From positions 61,448,965 to 61,512,964 of the forward strand of contig OX155980.1 in assembly GCA_944548615.1 (NCBI GenBank): a stretch of DNA of 64,000 nt, in the 5' to 3' direction. The translations under genes were made by a program, and so were the position numbers. This document shows positions 1-11,429 of the stretch, in pieces. Position 1 is the stretch's first letter. Every line of letters begins with the position of its first letter. The notes beneath the pieces are model-generated. The model saw only the letters and a list, made by a program, of their open reading frames with translations, ran no database searches and was not told the origin of the DNA. This DNA is from Micropterix aruncella. Lineage: Eukaryota; Arthropoda; Insecta; Lepidoptera; Micropterigidae.

Positions 1-827
1 TAATATTTCAACTTATTTTTATTTAATTTCGTGTTGTATATTTATAGTATCCACAAATGTGGTTAATTAACTATTTTAGTATTTCCTAGCTAGCTGATGA
101 CTGTTCATATTCGGAGATTTTTATTCCAACATTTTCTGTCTTATAAATTGAACTCCTTATTAAAATGTGTTCAAAGTTTATTTCATCCTGTTGGAGAGAT
201 GATTACTGAATTTGTCCAATTTCTATTTTCATCAAATCAGACAATTGAACAAACATGATGCAGAAAAATCTACATACACATGATTCACACATCTATTATT
301 TATAAAACTGGATTATTTATTAATTAATAAAATATTATTTAGAACAGCAATAGCAAAACATGCCAAAAACACATAATAAAACGATATTGCAATAGTTGAT
401 AATATCTGTGTAAGTGTTTATGATAAAGTAAATCCAGCTAGTGTCTGACATTTTTATTATTTTTTCATTGCTTATAAATCAATCATTCAATTAATCAAAT
501 AAATCAATCATTAAAGGACATGTAAATCACATGTGAAAAAAATAATACAACAAGATCTTTAGATAGGTAATCGATTTTTTGCACAATCGCAGTTACATAT
601 TGTACTTTCCCTTGTTAAAATTCTTAGGGAAAATAAAATGTAAATCTCTATGTCAACAACCTATTATTTTTAATTATACCCCAATAGGTTTTAAAGGCAG
701 AAACAGCTGCTGCTGGATCACGAAATGTCTTTAGAAAGTTTTAGTTGTTGGAGTATGTATACTATTGCGTGTTTAGTAGGTTATATACTAGATATGTTTA
801 AAACGTTTAACGTAGAGATTTTAAAAG
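1..827. other. AT-rich intronic DNA, nothing recognised
   Basis: Low-complexity AT-rich sequence that would lie in the MTA1-like intron following the exon at 3348-3544. I see no exon, repeat boundary or RNA gene here. Confidence 0.5.
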
Positions 828-1137
828 TTTTTCAGGATTATTCCTTGAGTTTTCTATTCCAATATCAATGTTTCTTTAAAAGCGTAATTCATAACCTAAA
901 AATACATTTGCCATTTGCGCAATCTCTCGGGCTTAGCATGGACTAAAGAGTAAAGAGAATAAACTATAGTTAAAAACGTAGTCGTAATCTTTAGGCCGAG
1001 GGATTACGAGTGTGCGTCTTCTCCGGTTCATTCATTTGTTTTTAAGCCATCTTTTTCAGGATTATTCCTTGAGTTTTCTATTCGAATATCAATGTTTCTT
1101 TAAAAGCGTAATTCATAACCTAAAAATACATTTGCCA
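828..1137. repeat. 86-bp direct repeat flanking a ~138-bp segment
   Basis: Bases 828-913 and 1052-1137 are the same 86-bp sequence with one visible difference. They flank a segment (914-1051) that recurs at 3089-3226. Short open frames across this stretch are not gene-like. Confidence 0.75.
917..1052. repeat. Short MITE-like repeat, copy 1
   Basis: About 136 bp beginning gcgcaatctctcgggct and ending with gccatct. A second copy is at 3089-3226 with only a few differences. It contains an internal palindrome in which cgtaatc pairs with gattacg around a short loop. Its ends share ctcggg in inverted orientation, compatible with a small non-autonomous element; no family is assigned. Confidence 0.6.
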
Positions 1138-1934
1138 GTTCGATGCTATTATTTTGAGTATATCAGTGTCGCAACTAATTTAGTATGCAATAATAATAAT
1201 AGAATTAGCGTGGGTGGCATCAGTTTAAATAATGGTTATGTGAAATACATTTCTGAAAATCTAATTTTTAAAAGGCGAGGTGTTAAACACGCGAGAAGAC
1301 TCGATTTCGATGACAAAAGAACGAAAGCAAGAATTACATACGTAAAACGACATCATTAAAAAAAAACGCTAATATTTGCGTATAAACGTATTATATAACA
1401 AACTATATAAAAAAACAGTGTTGGTGATTTATCAAAACAGAAAAAAATATAAAAATGCAAATATTTTATAAACTACAAATCCTTTACGGCGGTTTATTAC
1501 CTACAACGATCTTACTTCTACCAATCTCCCCGTGAAGCCGGCATATGTAATTCTGACGAAAAGTTGTGTATTTTAGAAATGTCATGCGGTAAGGTGCGTT
1601 TCTTATAAGTACAGTGTCTAAAATGTATTTATTATAATACAAAATTAAAATTCAATCAATAACCATAAACATTATATATAAAATACGATTTTAAATGTAG
1701 AGAATATTGAGTGTTGTACGGTGGGCCTAAGAATATGACCAATACTGTGGTCCTAAGAATATATATCGAACACAAAAGAAATACTAAACTATAGCAGATA
1801 CAACAAAATACTGAAAGACATCGGATTTAAAGAAAATGTAAAATGGCCCTATGTAATGTTTTTATTTACGCAGAAATTTAGTAAAAAGTCAGTTTGTATT
1901 AGAGTCAAATAATCCAAAGGAGCATTACGTTTGA
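1138..1934. other. AT-rich DNA, nothing recognised
   Basis: No coding potential, and no repeat with a partner elsewhere in the window that I could see. Confidence 0.45.
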
Positions 1935-2150
1935 TGTACTGTTGGGGACTGAGGTAAGCGGGACTGAGGGGCGGGGACTGGCGTTCGTAGAACACGCGTT
2001 CTTTTGTTAGAGTACATACCTATCTATACCTATAACTGTCGAGTAGCACCGAGCGAGTGATGTCACAGCACTAATGTCTGTGGTATGGAGACCGAAGACG
2101 GTCCCCGCACCTGAGCCACCGCTTGTATTTAGCTCAGTCCCCACCTGTAC
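1935..2150. repeat. Candidate 216-bp inverted-repeat element
   Basis: Terminal inverted repeats of about 18 bp: gtactgttggggactgag at 1935-1952, and its near complement ending gtac at 2133-2150. Further tggggac/gtccccg blocks lie inside. This is typical of a small MITE; no target duplication was established. Confidence 0.5.
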
Positions 2151-2460
2151 TAAGAAAGTGCCTAAATTGGCTATTTAATGATTATTTTTAATTGCCAATA
2201 TACCAATACCGCATCATACCGACTACTTCTTTTTTTTAGTAAGGTTTGCAAGGTAATTTTATAGCTTGCAACGATTAGTTATTCAGTTGAACCGCGAAAG
2301 CAATTGATGTGGACAACTCATATATCATAGCTTTTGAAGCGCGGCATTAAATCGCCCATTCTTTCTGGAATGAGTAAGAATTGTTTCTGAATGAGGCTTA
2401 AATGAGTTGTTTCTTTATCCAGATTGTTATACGCCCCTCTGATCGACGGAGCAGATTCCC

Positions 2461-2829
2461 CGTAAGACCTTGTTTAGAAGAGGCAAATTCGCCGCGTATC
2501 GTCTCGAGTATCTCGACTCGCCCGAGCCACGCGTGTAATTCACGCGAGTCGAGAGTCTGGCGAATTACACGCGTATTACGCGCGATTTTCAAACTCGCGC
2601 GTTGCTTGTGGACACTTAAGCAAAAAAAGGGTCAACCTCGGAATGAGAGATAATAAGCCGGAAACGAGAGACTAACAACTTTCAGAACGCCAAAATGAAG
2701 GTGTATACGAGTTTCCAGTTTATTATCCCTCGTTGCGAGGTGAAACCCGTTTAGTACCTCGCCTACGCGCGTATGCATACGCGTGCAACGATTAGCAGCG
2801 AATTCGCCCCTTCTGAACAAGGTGTAAGG
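2461..2829. repeat. Candidate foldback element
   Basis: An arm of about 35 bp at 2461-2496 (containing ccttgtttagaag and aattcgcc) recurs inverted at 2796-2829. Between the arms is a second inverted pair, cgcgtgtaattc at 2530-2541 and its complement at 2561-2572. It is unusually rich in CpG for its surroundings. No coding content. Confidence 0.45.
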
Positions 2830-3088
2830 CTTATCACAAGCTTGGATTTAATTTCCTGAAACGTTTCTTTTTTAAAACATAATTTTTAATCCCCACACGA
2901 AATTCCATTTCATCAATTTTGACAACACGACGCAGCTAGATGAACTGAAAGATGCGCATGCGCAGCAGCTAGTTTCGATTGTAACAAGTTGAACTTGCAT
3001 GGTGGCACCATACCTATACTTGCTAGCTACAGGTAACGACTTGCTAGCTACACGTAACCCAACTGGGTTAGTTACATAAAAAATAAAA

Positions 3089-3226
3089 GCGCAATCTCTC
3101 GGGCTTTGCACAGACTTTTAAAGAGTAAAGATAATAAACTATAGCTAAAAAGTAGTCGTAATCTTTAGCCCGAGGGATTACGAGTGTGCGTCTTCCCCGG
3201 TTCATTCATTAGTTTTTAAGCCATCT
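3089..3226. repeat. Short MITE-like repeat, copy 2
   Basis: Close match to the segment at 917-1052. It lies 121 bp from the donor of the MTA1-like exon, in the intron that follows it. Confidence 0.6.
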
Positions 3227-3347
3227 GCAAAAATGGTTACATAGTCTGGTGCCTCTTAGTTAACAAGGTCGTACTAATTATGTAACTTTTCCTGAAATTG
3301 TCAATCAATAGCATCAATAGGATATTTAAAGGTGTGTCAGTACTTAC

Positions 3348-3544
3348 ATCTTTGGAGAGGTAGCTGCGCAACGATTCGACTTCGTTGTAAAGGGTGACAG
3401 AGCATTTGCCCCGTATGTGGGTGGCCGGCAGGATCTCCGTGTGTCGCGAGAGGAACAGCTCGCGGTGCCTCGCCTGGTGGCGCAGCTTTGGTCCTAGCCC
3501 GTCCGCTCCGAACATTTCTAACGCGTTGTCCGCCTCCATGGCCG
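3348..3544 (-). CDS. MTA1-like: MTA1-like (metastasis-associated protein) internal exon, BAH-domain part
   Basis: Coding exon of 197 nt on the minus strand. The acceptor is ttgcag ending at 3545 and the donor is gtaagt at 3342-3347. It encodes 66 codons: an Ala/Glu/Asp-rich linker, then the very conserved stretches RHRELFLSR, LPATHIRGKCSVTL and ES-L-SYL of the MTA family BAH domain. MTA proteins are scaffold subunits of the NuRD histone-deacetylase/nucleosome-remodelling complex in the nucleus. The exon starts by completing a codon whose first base comes from the upstream exon, and it ends in phase 0. The exon at 54008-54169 ends with exactly that one spare base (G), so the two join in frame. 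The following exon (rest of BAH, then ELM2, SANT and GATA-type finger in the family) is not in bases 1-3347 as far as I can see, so it probably lies beyond the window. The identity is clear from the conserved motifs. Confidence 0.9.
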
Positions 3545-3589
3545 CTGCAACAATAAAACACATTAATAACCATACTCTATCCAGGAAAC

Positions 3590-3890
3590 GCCAGTATGGA
3601 GTGGATCAATACACGCAAAAATGGTTTGAGACTCTGCCGTTAAAAACACCAACTGCACGGGCAAGAACCAACCACAATCGCCTCAAATCGTGAAAGCAAT
3701 TTTTGAGCTGCACACAACTGCTCCAATGCAGTAAATCGTCGAACAACGCGGTCAGGACCTCTGCAAGAGGAAGAACACCTATCCTGCTCGCAGTTGTCAC
3801 CCCTATCACACACCAGGACCTACAAGAGGCGAACGACAAGGCCAATCAGGCCGAATACTTTTGGAGAGACGTGTCCTAACCTGGCCCGGA
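3590..3890 (+). pseudogene. Non-LTR retrotransposon 3'-end fragment
   Basis: Matches the 3' part of the better copy at 63240-63690. Both share the stretch around acgggcaagaacca, the later caccaggacct and the final cctggcccggacacg. In the better copy this is the C-terminus of a reverse-transcriptase polyprotein with a Cys/His motif. Here the frame is broken and only about 300 bp remain. It starts roughly 45 nt upstream (in gene direction) of the MTA1-like splice acceptor, in opposite orientation to that gene. Confidence 0.7.
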
Positions 3891-4099
3891 CACGTTAATG
3901 AACGAAGGATCCAGGGAAGCGATGATCTATAAATGTATCTCGCGTCGAACATCCATTTTCTCCGTGTTCTTTAACACGACACAACAAATAGCTTATCTTT
4001 AAAAAAAACAACACATCATTAGTTAGGTATATTGTTTAATATAGCAGATGTGTTTGCTATGCCTGTCAGTATTTGTTTTTACATTACTGGCCTACCAAC

Positions 4100-4440
4100 C
4101 GACGAGGAGATAAAGTATTATGAACGCGCATTTTTTTTGAGATGTGGACGGATATGTACATTTTGCCACCCCCCGATACGATTTAGACCATTTCCAGATG
4201 GAAGTCTGTCTGTGTGTGTGTGAGTGTATTCTTTCACGATAGCGCCCAAACGCTTCATCCGATTAAGCTAAAATTTGGCATGCAGGCATCATTTGTTCAT
4301 GGCAAGAGTTGAAAAGATTGTAGTTGGCGCGCCCTCTGGTCCACCAGAGGGCGCGCTAGTCATACTTCAATCTCGAAATATTGGACTTAAAGGCTTGCAA
4401 TTCGGTATGTATACAGATGCCTTGTTAAGCCGAAATTAAG
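4100..4440 (+). repeat. Family Z repeat, copy 1
   Basis: Shares a long stretch with 35974-36340: a C-rich tract, a (tg)n run, then cgcccaaacgcttcatccg, aatttggcatgcagg, gtcatggcaagagttgaaa and tcatacttcaatctcgaaa. A short perfect inverted pair (gcgcgccctctgg and its complement, near 4328-4359) is special to this copy. No coding capacity; class unknown. Confidence 0.65.
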
Positions 4441-4540
4441 GAAAAATACTACAAATATACTAGGAATTGGCTCCGGCGAATTGGCTAGAATTGGGGGGGT
4501 TGGCGGAAAGGAGGGGGATTATCTACTTGCTGGGAAAGTC

Positions 4541-4795
4541 TTGAGGTGACACAACAGTAGGGCGGTGTCGACTACAGCGGGCGAACCCGTAACCCCAGGC
4601 CGGTATAACGATATGTGATCATTATTCCAGCGATAGATGAGCGTAGAAGACTTAGAGACAAGACAATCTGCCGTCTAGCTGTGCCGACAAGCCCGTTAGA
4701 GGCCAACGCCTTACGGGGAGGCACCGGGAAAGGTATCCAGCGGGCAGCCTCGCCCCCTAACTACCAGCTTTAATAGGATATCTCCGTTTGAAGTG
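4541..4795 (-). repeat. Family G mosaic repeat, copy 1
   Basis: GC-rich repeat recognised by gcggtgtcgactacagcggg, cgggcgaacccgt, ccgtctagctgtgcc and gttagaggccaacgcctta. The same blocks occur at 13985, 45465, 50060 and 54990. Orientation is given relative to the copy at 40610. No intact frame. Confidence 0.65.
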
Positions 4796-5559
4796 GGGTG
4801 ATACAATAGTTTTTTTTTAAATCCAGGGTGTATTACCTCATTCTCCTATTTATTTGAACGCCCCTCGTACTAAGCTGTAAATGGAGGGGATCGCGTATCG
4901 GATTGATCGGAATCATTTTGACAATGCAGGTCGCACATCAACACCGCCGCGACAATCGCTTTCCTTGTCGCGGTGGCGGAAAACACTAATCAAATATGAG
5001 AGATTCTTAACTGTTTTAGAGGCTAAAATGGTAATCTAAAAGTATTAAGCCATTTTGGTTCGTTATTATTAATATTTCTTCGAAAGTAGTGCTTCTTTTT
5101 TGGGTCCGGGTAAAATAAATATGGATGTATGATATTGCTTGGTACCTCGTTTTCTCCAATTTGCATCCCTAAATACTACCCGAAATAGCCTTTCTAATGA
5201 TGAGTTTTATCTATATTACGGGAGAATGCGATAGTTTATAATGATAATTTTAATTGCGAAATTCGCGAATATTTTTGATGAACCACTGAATGGGTATATC
5301 AGTTTAAAACCCAGAAAATACATTTCAGGCTGCATTTCAAATATTCATTGCCAATTTACGTAATATGATTAGCTACAATCCATAATAATATGCAACCACT
5401 ATTCCCGATTCACTACCCATAGACCCGAAAAGCAAAATAATTTTAACGATGACTCGCGCATCGGCCATACACAACTTCGAAACACTTCTGCTTCAAGAAT
5501 ACATTAATGTTACTAGGTACTGGCCGCGCTAGATTTTTCGGTCCCTCGCCCACATTTTT
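4796..5559. other. Unassigned DNA
   Basis: Moderately AT-rich, with no open frame of note, no recognised repeat and no RNA gene. Confidence 0.4.
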
Positions 5560-5691
5560 CAGATCAGACGTATTGCATATATTGTACACCAATGCACTGA
5601 AATAAAATAGAAATCCTAACCCTTAAAAGGATTTCTATCCCTTTTTGGTTTCAGTGCGCTGATGTTCAATAAATGCAATATGTGTGATCAG
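5560..5691. repeat. Short foldback MITE (~132 bp)
   Basis: The two halves are imperfect inverted copies: gatcagacgtattgcatat at the left pairs with the complement of atgcaatatgtgtgatcag at the right, continuing through tgcactgaaa and tagaaatcc to a small central loop. Nearly the whole sequence can fold into one hairpin. No target duplication assigned. Confidence 0.6.
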
Positions 5692-6595
5692 AGCATTTAC
5701 AAGAGGAAATGAGAAATTTGACGCGGCCTATGTAACCCAGACTTCGCTTCGCAAGTTCGTTTTAAAGGGGTCCGTTTGTATGTCAGCTCACATTTCTATC
5801 GTAGGTACGGAACCCTAAATCTTTACAGTTCTTCTCATTGATGAAAACAACTTATTGGCGAAAGAATTTTTTAAATTAGACAATGCGTTCTCGTTATCGT
5901 GCGCACATACAGACAGACGGACATACAAATCGAAATGTTAGGGTTATAAGCAAACTAGGCCCTAGGGTTATAAGCATCGCAAAGATTTGCTTTTACATTA
6001 GTCCAAGAGCCAAAAGTGCCGCAAATGCCGCTCGGTTGCCGCGGATCATCGAGAGCTACTAAAGTAGTCGGCCCAAAAAATGAACATTTAAGGATCTTGT
6101 TTACTTTAAATCACACCAAAGAACCAAATCGCATTATCATCACGCCGCACATCGTGTTACATGGTGCACTTAGTACATACATATATTGGAAAACTCCCGA
6201 TTCCCGAGAATAATGCTATTTTCCCGGCTTCCAAGAGCACAAAACCCGGGAATTAAGAAATCCTACTCATATTATATACATATAACTTTTGAATGTGTTT
6301 TTCATGCGATTTTTTAATACAACAATCACATCAAACTTTAAACCTTTGTCTAAATATTTGCATAACTTTATACCTGAAACTTTGTAATAATACATTTTAT
6401 TTTGATTCTTCGTTGTGATATTTCAGCCCTGAGAAAGAAAATTACTAAGTAGACAGGATCCATAATGTTCATTTATTGGGTTGACTACCCTACTTTAGTA
6501 GTGAGAGAAAGCCGGCTTGTTCAAGCCGTATTACAAAATGTTGCTGCCATCCATAAGTTTACTTATGTGAATTGAACTGTGTAGGTTGATTAAGC
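5692..6595. repeat. Possible LINE/SINE-related sequence, otherwise unassigned
   Basis: Contains aggtacggaaccctaaa (about 5813) and acagacagacggacatac (about 5908). Such phrases are common in dispersed insect retroelement tails, but no frame or boundaries could be set. The remainder to 6595 shows nothing recognisable. Confidence 0.3.
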
Positions 6596-6885
6596 AGTGG
6601 TTTTCAACAGGTGTGCCGAGGCACAATGTTGTGCCGCGAGTGTCCTGGTGTGCCGCCAGGTTTTTAATTTATTTGTTATAAGTTAGGCAAACTCAACTTT
6701 TATATTTGTGTACTTTTATATTTGGTATTTTATACTTGGTGTCCAAATTTGGCTTTCGTAGCGATGTTTGAGCATTTTAATAATTAAATACACGTATGCA
6801 GAAGCGAAATAAGAATATGCCGACATCAACCGAAAAAATAAAAGGTTTTGTCGATAAATTATTCTGCGGAAAGACAAAATTAATA

Positions 6886-6990
6886 ACTATAGTGGACACA
6901 ATCGCTCCTAACATTCGGAGTCGTAAAACGTGCGAGCACGACAGCACATCACTTTTCGCCCTCGCACAAGATATAGAGATCGCTATCCCC
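6886..6990 (+). repeat. ~105-bp repeat, partner at 8520-8640
   Basis: The segment with atagtggacacaatcgctcc and gcgagcacgacagcacatca recurs in inverted orientation at about 8520-8640. The open frames across both copies are shadows of the repeat, not genes. Confidence 0.6.
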
Positions 6991-7099
6991 GGCCACGCCT
7001 CACTATCAATATCGATGGATTTTCGATATTGATATGGACGGATACATAGTAATATTTGACAGTACTTAAATGAAAAATGAAATAATTAAAACAGGCAGG

Positions 7100-7412
7100 T
7101 AGGAAACCGAAGGGTTTGTCAAACTTCGGCCCATGTGTTAGGTTAGGTCGCCTGATCTGACATTGTAAGGATCCGGGTTCGATTCCCGGCTGGGTCACCA
7201 TTTTCCATTGGGATAAAATTAACGGAATTGCATTTTCAATTCTGTCGGTCGAATGCCATAACAAGACACACACTTACACACATGTTACATGCACACATAC
7301 ATATAAACACTTCATATTAGGGTTGGTTGTAAGAGATTGTCCAATGATAATAAACCCGTCCATTGAGAAATTTCACAATAAACAGTAGAAACAAACAAAC
7401 AAACAAAACAAA
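7100..7412 (+). repeat. tRNA-derived SINE-like element
   Basis: The head contains a tRNA-like B box and 3' arm: gggttcgattcccgg followed by ctgggtcacca near 7171-7200. About 200 bp of unrelated body follows, then a simple tail of caaa repeats ending about 7412. There is no recognisable A box or anticodon arm, so it is not a tRNA gene. It lies inside the candidate hAT element. Confidence 0.5.
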
Positions 7413-8065
7413 TTACTTTCTTGTATGTATTTATAATATATTAGGATGTTCAGGGTAGTCCAAAACAACTAAATGAACTTAGCACGTAAATCATAAGAGA
7501 TTCATTGCCAGTCCTGTAAATACACCCTCAATAAAGGGAGTTACTCTCTGGAAGGGTTTCAAATGTTACGCCAAAGGTTAATCTCATAACGTTCCAAATG
7601 ATCTTCCGCTTTAATTGCTCTAGGAGAACAAGCTCTTCAAAAACATTGTGTTGTTGATACGAGTCACTTATGAGTGTGTTTGATACCGTCACCACACAAA
7701 GATCGGTGTTACAATAAACATTATAAAATTTTAAAAAATATATGAAATGCTATGTAAATAATTTTTAGTCTATGAAACCTACTTTTTCTTTAGTTTTACA
7801 AATTTGAATACACCGTTAGAGAAGGAAATTCTTTTGTTAAGGCAAAGATATTGTGTTTTTTTGCAAAGGTACATCGTCGATAAGAATGAATCTTTCATTA
7901 CTTTGAATGTAATTACATGTAAATTGATATGTACAATGTCCAAGAGCATTATTCGGAGCAGCAAAATTATTTATCAATTTGAATTTATTTTAGGTTATCA
8001 GAATCTATAGCGATTTCTAGAAGCGAATATTTTTTTTTAAAAACGGACGTAGTTTAACCGAGTTA

Positions 8066-8118
8066 TTGTACATAGTACTAATGTACTATTGTACATAGTA
8101 CTATTGTACATAGTACTA
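8066..8118. repeat. Short tandem/palindromic repeat
   Basis: Three iterations of a unit containing gtacatagtacta, itself nearly palindromic (tagtac/gtacta). No function suggested. Confidence 0.6.
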
Positions 8119-8142
8119 ATCACATTAGTGAAATAATTAACT

Positions 8143-8464
8143 ATTCTTCAAGACAATGTTCTATTAAGTATGTCCCCATTAGGGCAATAACTAATTGCTG
8201 TTTCGACATTTCAGATAATTTAGAATGTTTCAGTGCATTAATATTTTGCAATAGGATAGAATATCCGTTTTAATTTCGAAATTCTTACTGGATTTGTTAA
8301 TTATTCTTCAAGACTATGTCCTATTAAGTATGTCCCCATTAGGGCAATAACTAATTACTGTGTTTCGACATTTCAGATAATTTAGAATACTTCAGTGCAT
8401 TAATATTTTGCAATAGGATAGAAAATCCGTTTTAATTTCGCAATTCTTTCTGGATTTGTTATTA
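8143..8464. repeat. Tandem duplication, 160-bp unit
   Basis: The unit starting attcttcaagac at 8143 is repeated from 8303. It keeps phrases such as tatgtccccattagggcaat and ttttgcaataggatagaa. The copies differ at a handful of positions. Non-coding. Confidence 0.8.
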
Positions 8465-8519
8465 AAGCCGGGTTTTGACGATAATAGTCGACTTTAATAG
8501 TTTTCTTGTATGTAATCAT

Positions 8520-8640
8520 CGATATCGATAGCCTGGCACCATGCGCCACATCTCTTGTAGAGCGAGAACGCTGATGTGCTGTCGTGCTCGCACATTTTAC
8601 GACTTAGAATGTCAGGAGCGATTGTGTCCACTATAATGAC
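8520..8640 (-). repeat. ~105-bp repeat, inverted partner of 6886-6990
   Basis: Reverse-complement match to 6886-6990 through gtgcgagcacgacagcac. The pair lies inside the candidate hAT element, so it may be part of that element's internal sequence. Confidence 0.6.
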
Positions 8641-9389
8641 ATCACTTCCATGTTCCATTATATAAGGCGAGATGTACACCCGAAAACGGTGTATGTAAGG
8701 CTGTTCATAACTATTCATTTTTATACTTTTCTCATAAGTACGTTTGTAATATATTAGTTGTTTACTAAAACAATGTACCATAAATTACTTTCGACGAGAC
8801 GAATTTTGTGCTTTTGTGACGATTGAACATAGTCAATTTTTAGTTTTTTACCTCTCATTAATTTTATGTTGTCACAAAATGTAGGTATACATAATATATT
8901 TTATTCGGTAATTAAATCACTAGTACGTTCGTTGTTATTCCCACTTACCTTCCTTGTTACAATCTGGTGTAGTTTGCGATTTTAGCACAAAAGTCCGGGG
9001 CGAATTTATAGTTAAATCACTACATTTGGTGAAAATCTGATAGATCTAATTTTAAGAGAAGTTATGTATAGATTGGGTATTAAAATAAGATCTGCAATAC
9101 TGCTACATAAAATAGGTAGATTTATATTTTTATTTTAAACAGCCTGTGGTAGGGGGGGGGGGGGGTGTCTACTCGCCCCCAAACGCGCTCATGTGTCAAA
9201 GTGCCTCTACTCGACTATTTTGTGCCGTCACCAAGAAAAGGTTGAAAACCACTGATTTAGTATCACGTGTATGTAGAAGCTACAAAATTCCCTTTATTCT
9301 ACTTTGTTAATAGTTCAAGCAAAGTACATTGTGAGTATTGGAGACCAATTATTGTTAATATAATATTACGAGGCTCATGCTAAATATAA

Positions 9390-9560
9390 ACGCCGCCCCA
9401 CCACCCGTTATAATTTGCGGAGTAACAGCAGTAGTTTGCCACCTATCCACAGAAAAATGGATGACGATTGCCAGTACTTCTCCTCCTACGAAATCCCTGG
9501 ACAACTGCGACTGCAACGTCGCCGAAACGTCGGGTGCTACAAACTTCACGCGGTAAATTA
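9390..9560 (+). repeat. Dispersed repeat, partner at 21200-21350
   Basis: Contains cgccgaaacgtcgggtgcta and caaacttc, matching the complement of 21210-21290 (tttcggcgatgttgcaacc). The open frame over it is incidental. Confidence 0.55.
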
Positions 9561-9869
9561 GTTTTATCCTATTTAATTTAAAAAAAACATATATTATTTT
9601 TGGACTCTCTTCTTTTGGATTTCTTTGCATTAAAAAAAATCTTTTTGATATTAGGTAGATTTTCTTAGAACGGCATTAACAGGGTCGAAAATATGAAGTT
9701 TTTTATTTATGCCTTTGTTACGAGGTAAAAATACTGAATATAAGGAAAATTGGACATAATACCTAGGTGCTGTCCCTCGTTAACAAAATAATAAATCAAA
9801 AAACTTTTCAAGCAGTTTAAGCTCAGTTTTTGTGTGAATTCTGTAAACAAAACAATAATAAAAAACCAA

Positions 9870-10020
9870 ATGCTAGGCAAGCCAAGCAGAGTGTTCGAAG
9901 AGAGTTGTCAACGCAGTAAGCAAAGACATGTTAAACTGTTTCTATCAGGTCTTAGTTCTGGTTGGATAGTGAATAATGGGTTGACAAAAGAAGTGAATTT
10001 ATATCTGTATATGACGTGTA
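9870..10020 (+). repeat. Repeat fragment with internal deletion relative to 43706-43985
   Basis: Bases 9873-9960 (gttcgaagagagttgtcaa through aggtcttagttctg) match 43706-43795. Then ggttggatagtgaat resumes the match at 43948. The ~150 bp between, present at 43796-43947, are missing here. No intact frame. Confidence 0.65.
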
Positions 10021-10059
10021 TAATTTACGAAGTGAACTTTAGAACTGAACGGAAATGAA

Positions 10060-11429
10060 ATCACGAAGGAATTAAATTGTAAATAATATTAAATGTACCT
10101 AACACCTAGTTTTAGTTTCGACAATCTGTAAAGACTTTTAGAGGATTTTCAACTAATTGACTTTTAAATTGTCCCTGATATGTGATTTTAAAAATCGGTA
10201 TATGAAAATAGTGCAGTCATCTCGGCTCGTTTTTATCGATATTTCTCTGCTTATACATATAGAACATTATTAAATAAAACTTTATTCACATGAAACTTTA
10301 GACCTAGACCGTTAAGTATTCGTATACCATTTACAGTTAAAATCGTTTGTAACTATACCTTTTGATTTGATTACGGGATGTGACGTTTAGGGCGGTCTTT
10401 AAGTTATCCATATAAAATTTGCGGATCGACCATTTTTATTATTCTTTTATTTCGATGACGCCTCGTGACAAGCTCGGCGTTGACATGTCGCGCCTCCTCT
10501 AACCGAGGTATTTTCCAATCGGGAAAATTAATTAATTTATATTCGGAGGACAGGTTGCAGTGTTCTTTCTGGCTCCCCCCCCCCCCCCCCCTCCTCCGTA
10601 ATTGCTCCCACAACACACCCCTCGTCCACCAACCCCCGAATGGTTTGTCCCGTCCACCCGTTCACCACCCAAATCCCTTCTCTCTCCCTCCCCCCCCCAA
10701 CAACTCTCACATTTGACTGGATCAATAGTAAGCAAAGGATGGCTGAATACAAAAACCACAATATATAGATACATACAAGAACTCACACGCTACGGTGCGG
10801 TACCGGTAAGAGTCCGGCGCGGTGCAACTCCCCCTCTGTATTGACAGTAGTCCAGTTAAAAAAACGATTTTGGCTTACACAAAGTCGGTTATATACCGAG
10901 TATATATTGAGTAAGATAATACATTAAGTGTTCGACCTACCCGCATCGCCGATTGGGTCGTTATCTTGGAAAAACGGCTGACTAAATGAGTTTTTTTTCA
11001 CATTCTCGCATAATAATAGTAGCCTTTATTGATAGTAGATTTTAGAAGTTAAGAGAATAGACATATTTATAAAAATAGAAACAATTCAGACAACTGCTTA
11101 TTACAATTATTGTTGTAAGCTTTTTGTTGTTTAATACAATATAATTTAATTCTACTCCAGTAGGTAGGCATTCCTATACTTGGATATCATTGCGTCTAAC
11201 ATTATCAGTGCTGTAATTAATTAAGGAAAATGAACTATCGTGTTTTTGTGATTATATAAAATAATGTAGGTATTTTATAATCGGTTTGTTTTTTATATTT
11301 TTAAAGTCGGCTGGAGTCGACAGTAACACCTTCAAATAGTCAAAAATCTATATTGTCAACGAGAGGCCAATGTGAGAGTCGACGAACGCCTGACAGCTGA
11401 TGTAAAAATATTCAGGGGAATGCGATAGG
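10060..11429. other. Unassigned DNA with a C-rich low-complexity block
   Basis: 10577-10700 holds long C runs and CT-rich sequence that create spurious proline/glycine frames on both strands. The rest is AT-rich, with no gene recognised. Confidence 0.5.

Larger units (their letters stand above)
6596..9254. mobile_element. Candidate degenerate hAT-type DNA transposon
   Basis: The left end cagtggttttcaac and the right end gttgaaaaccactg form a terminal inverted repeat of the type common in hAT elements, 2.66 kb apart. Just inside the left end is a gtgtgccg-rich segment, also seen in hAT ends. No transposase frame survives; the interior carries later repeats (a SINE, a tandem duplication). The expected 8-bp target duplication is not clean: tgattaag on the left against atttagta on the right. 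The pairing of these ends is an inference. Confidence 0.45.

Noticed and set aside
1012..1359. 115-codon plus-strand frame
   Set aside because: Made largely of the duplicated 86-bp repeat and AT-rich DNA; no similarity to a known protein.
3394..3693. Plus-strand 99-codon frame
   Set aside because: Shadow of the MTA1-like exon on the opposite strand running on into a repeat.
7139..7200. Possible tRNA gene
   Set aside because: Only the B box and 3' arm look tRNA-like; the 5' half has no A box, D arm or anticodon stem. A SINE head is the better reading.
8143..8464. CRISPR-like or satellite array
   Set aside because: Only two units of 160 bp without spacers; a simple tandem duplication in a eukaryotic genome.
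10532..10786. Gly- and Pro-rich frames on both strands
   Set aside because: Generated by C/G homopolymer runs; the same reasoning removes 35820-36244, 49538-49729 and 62729-63038.
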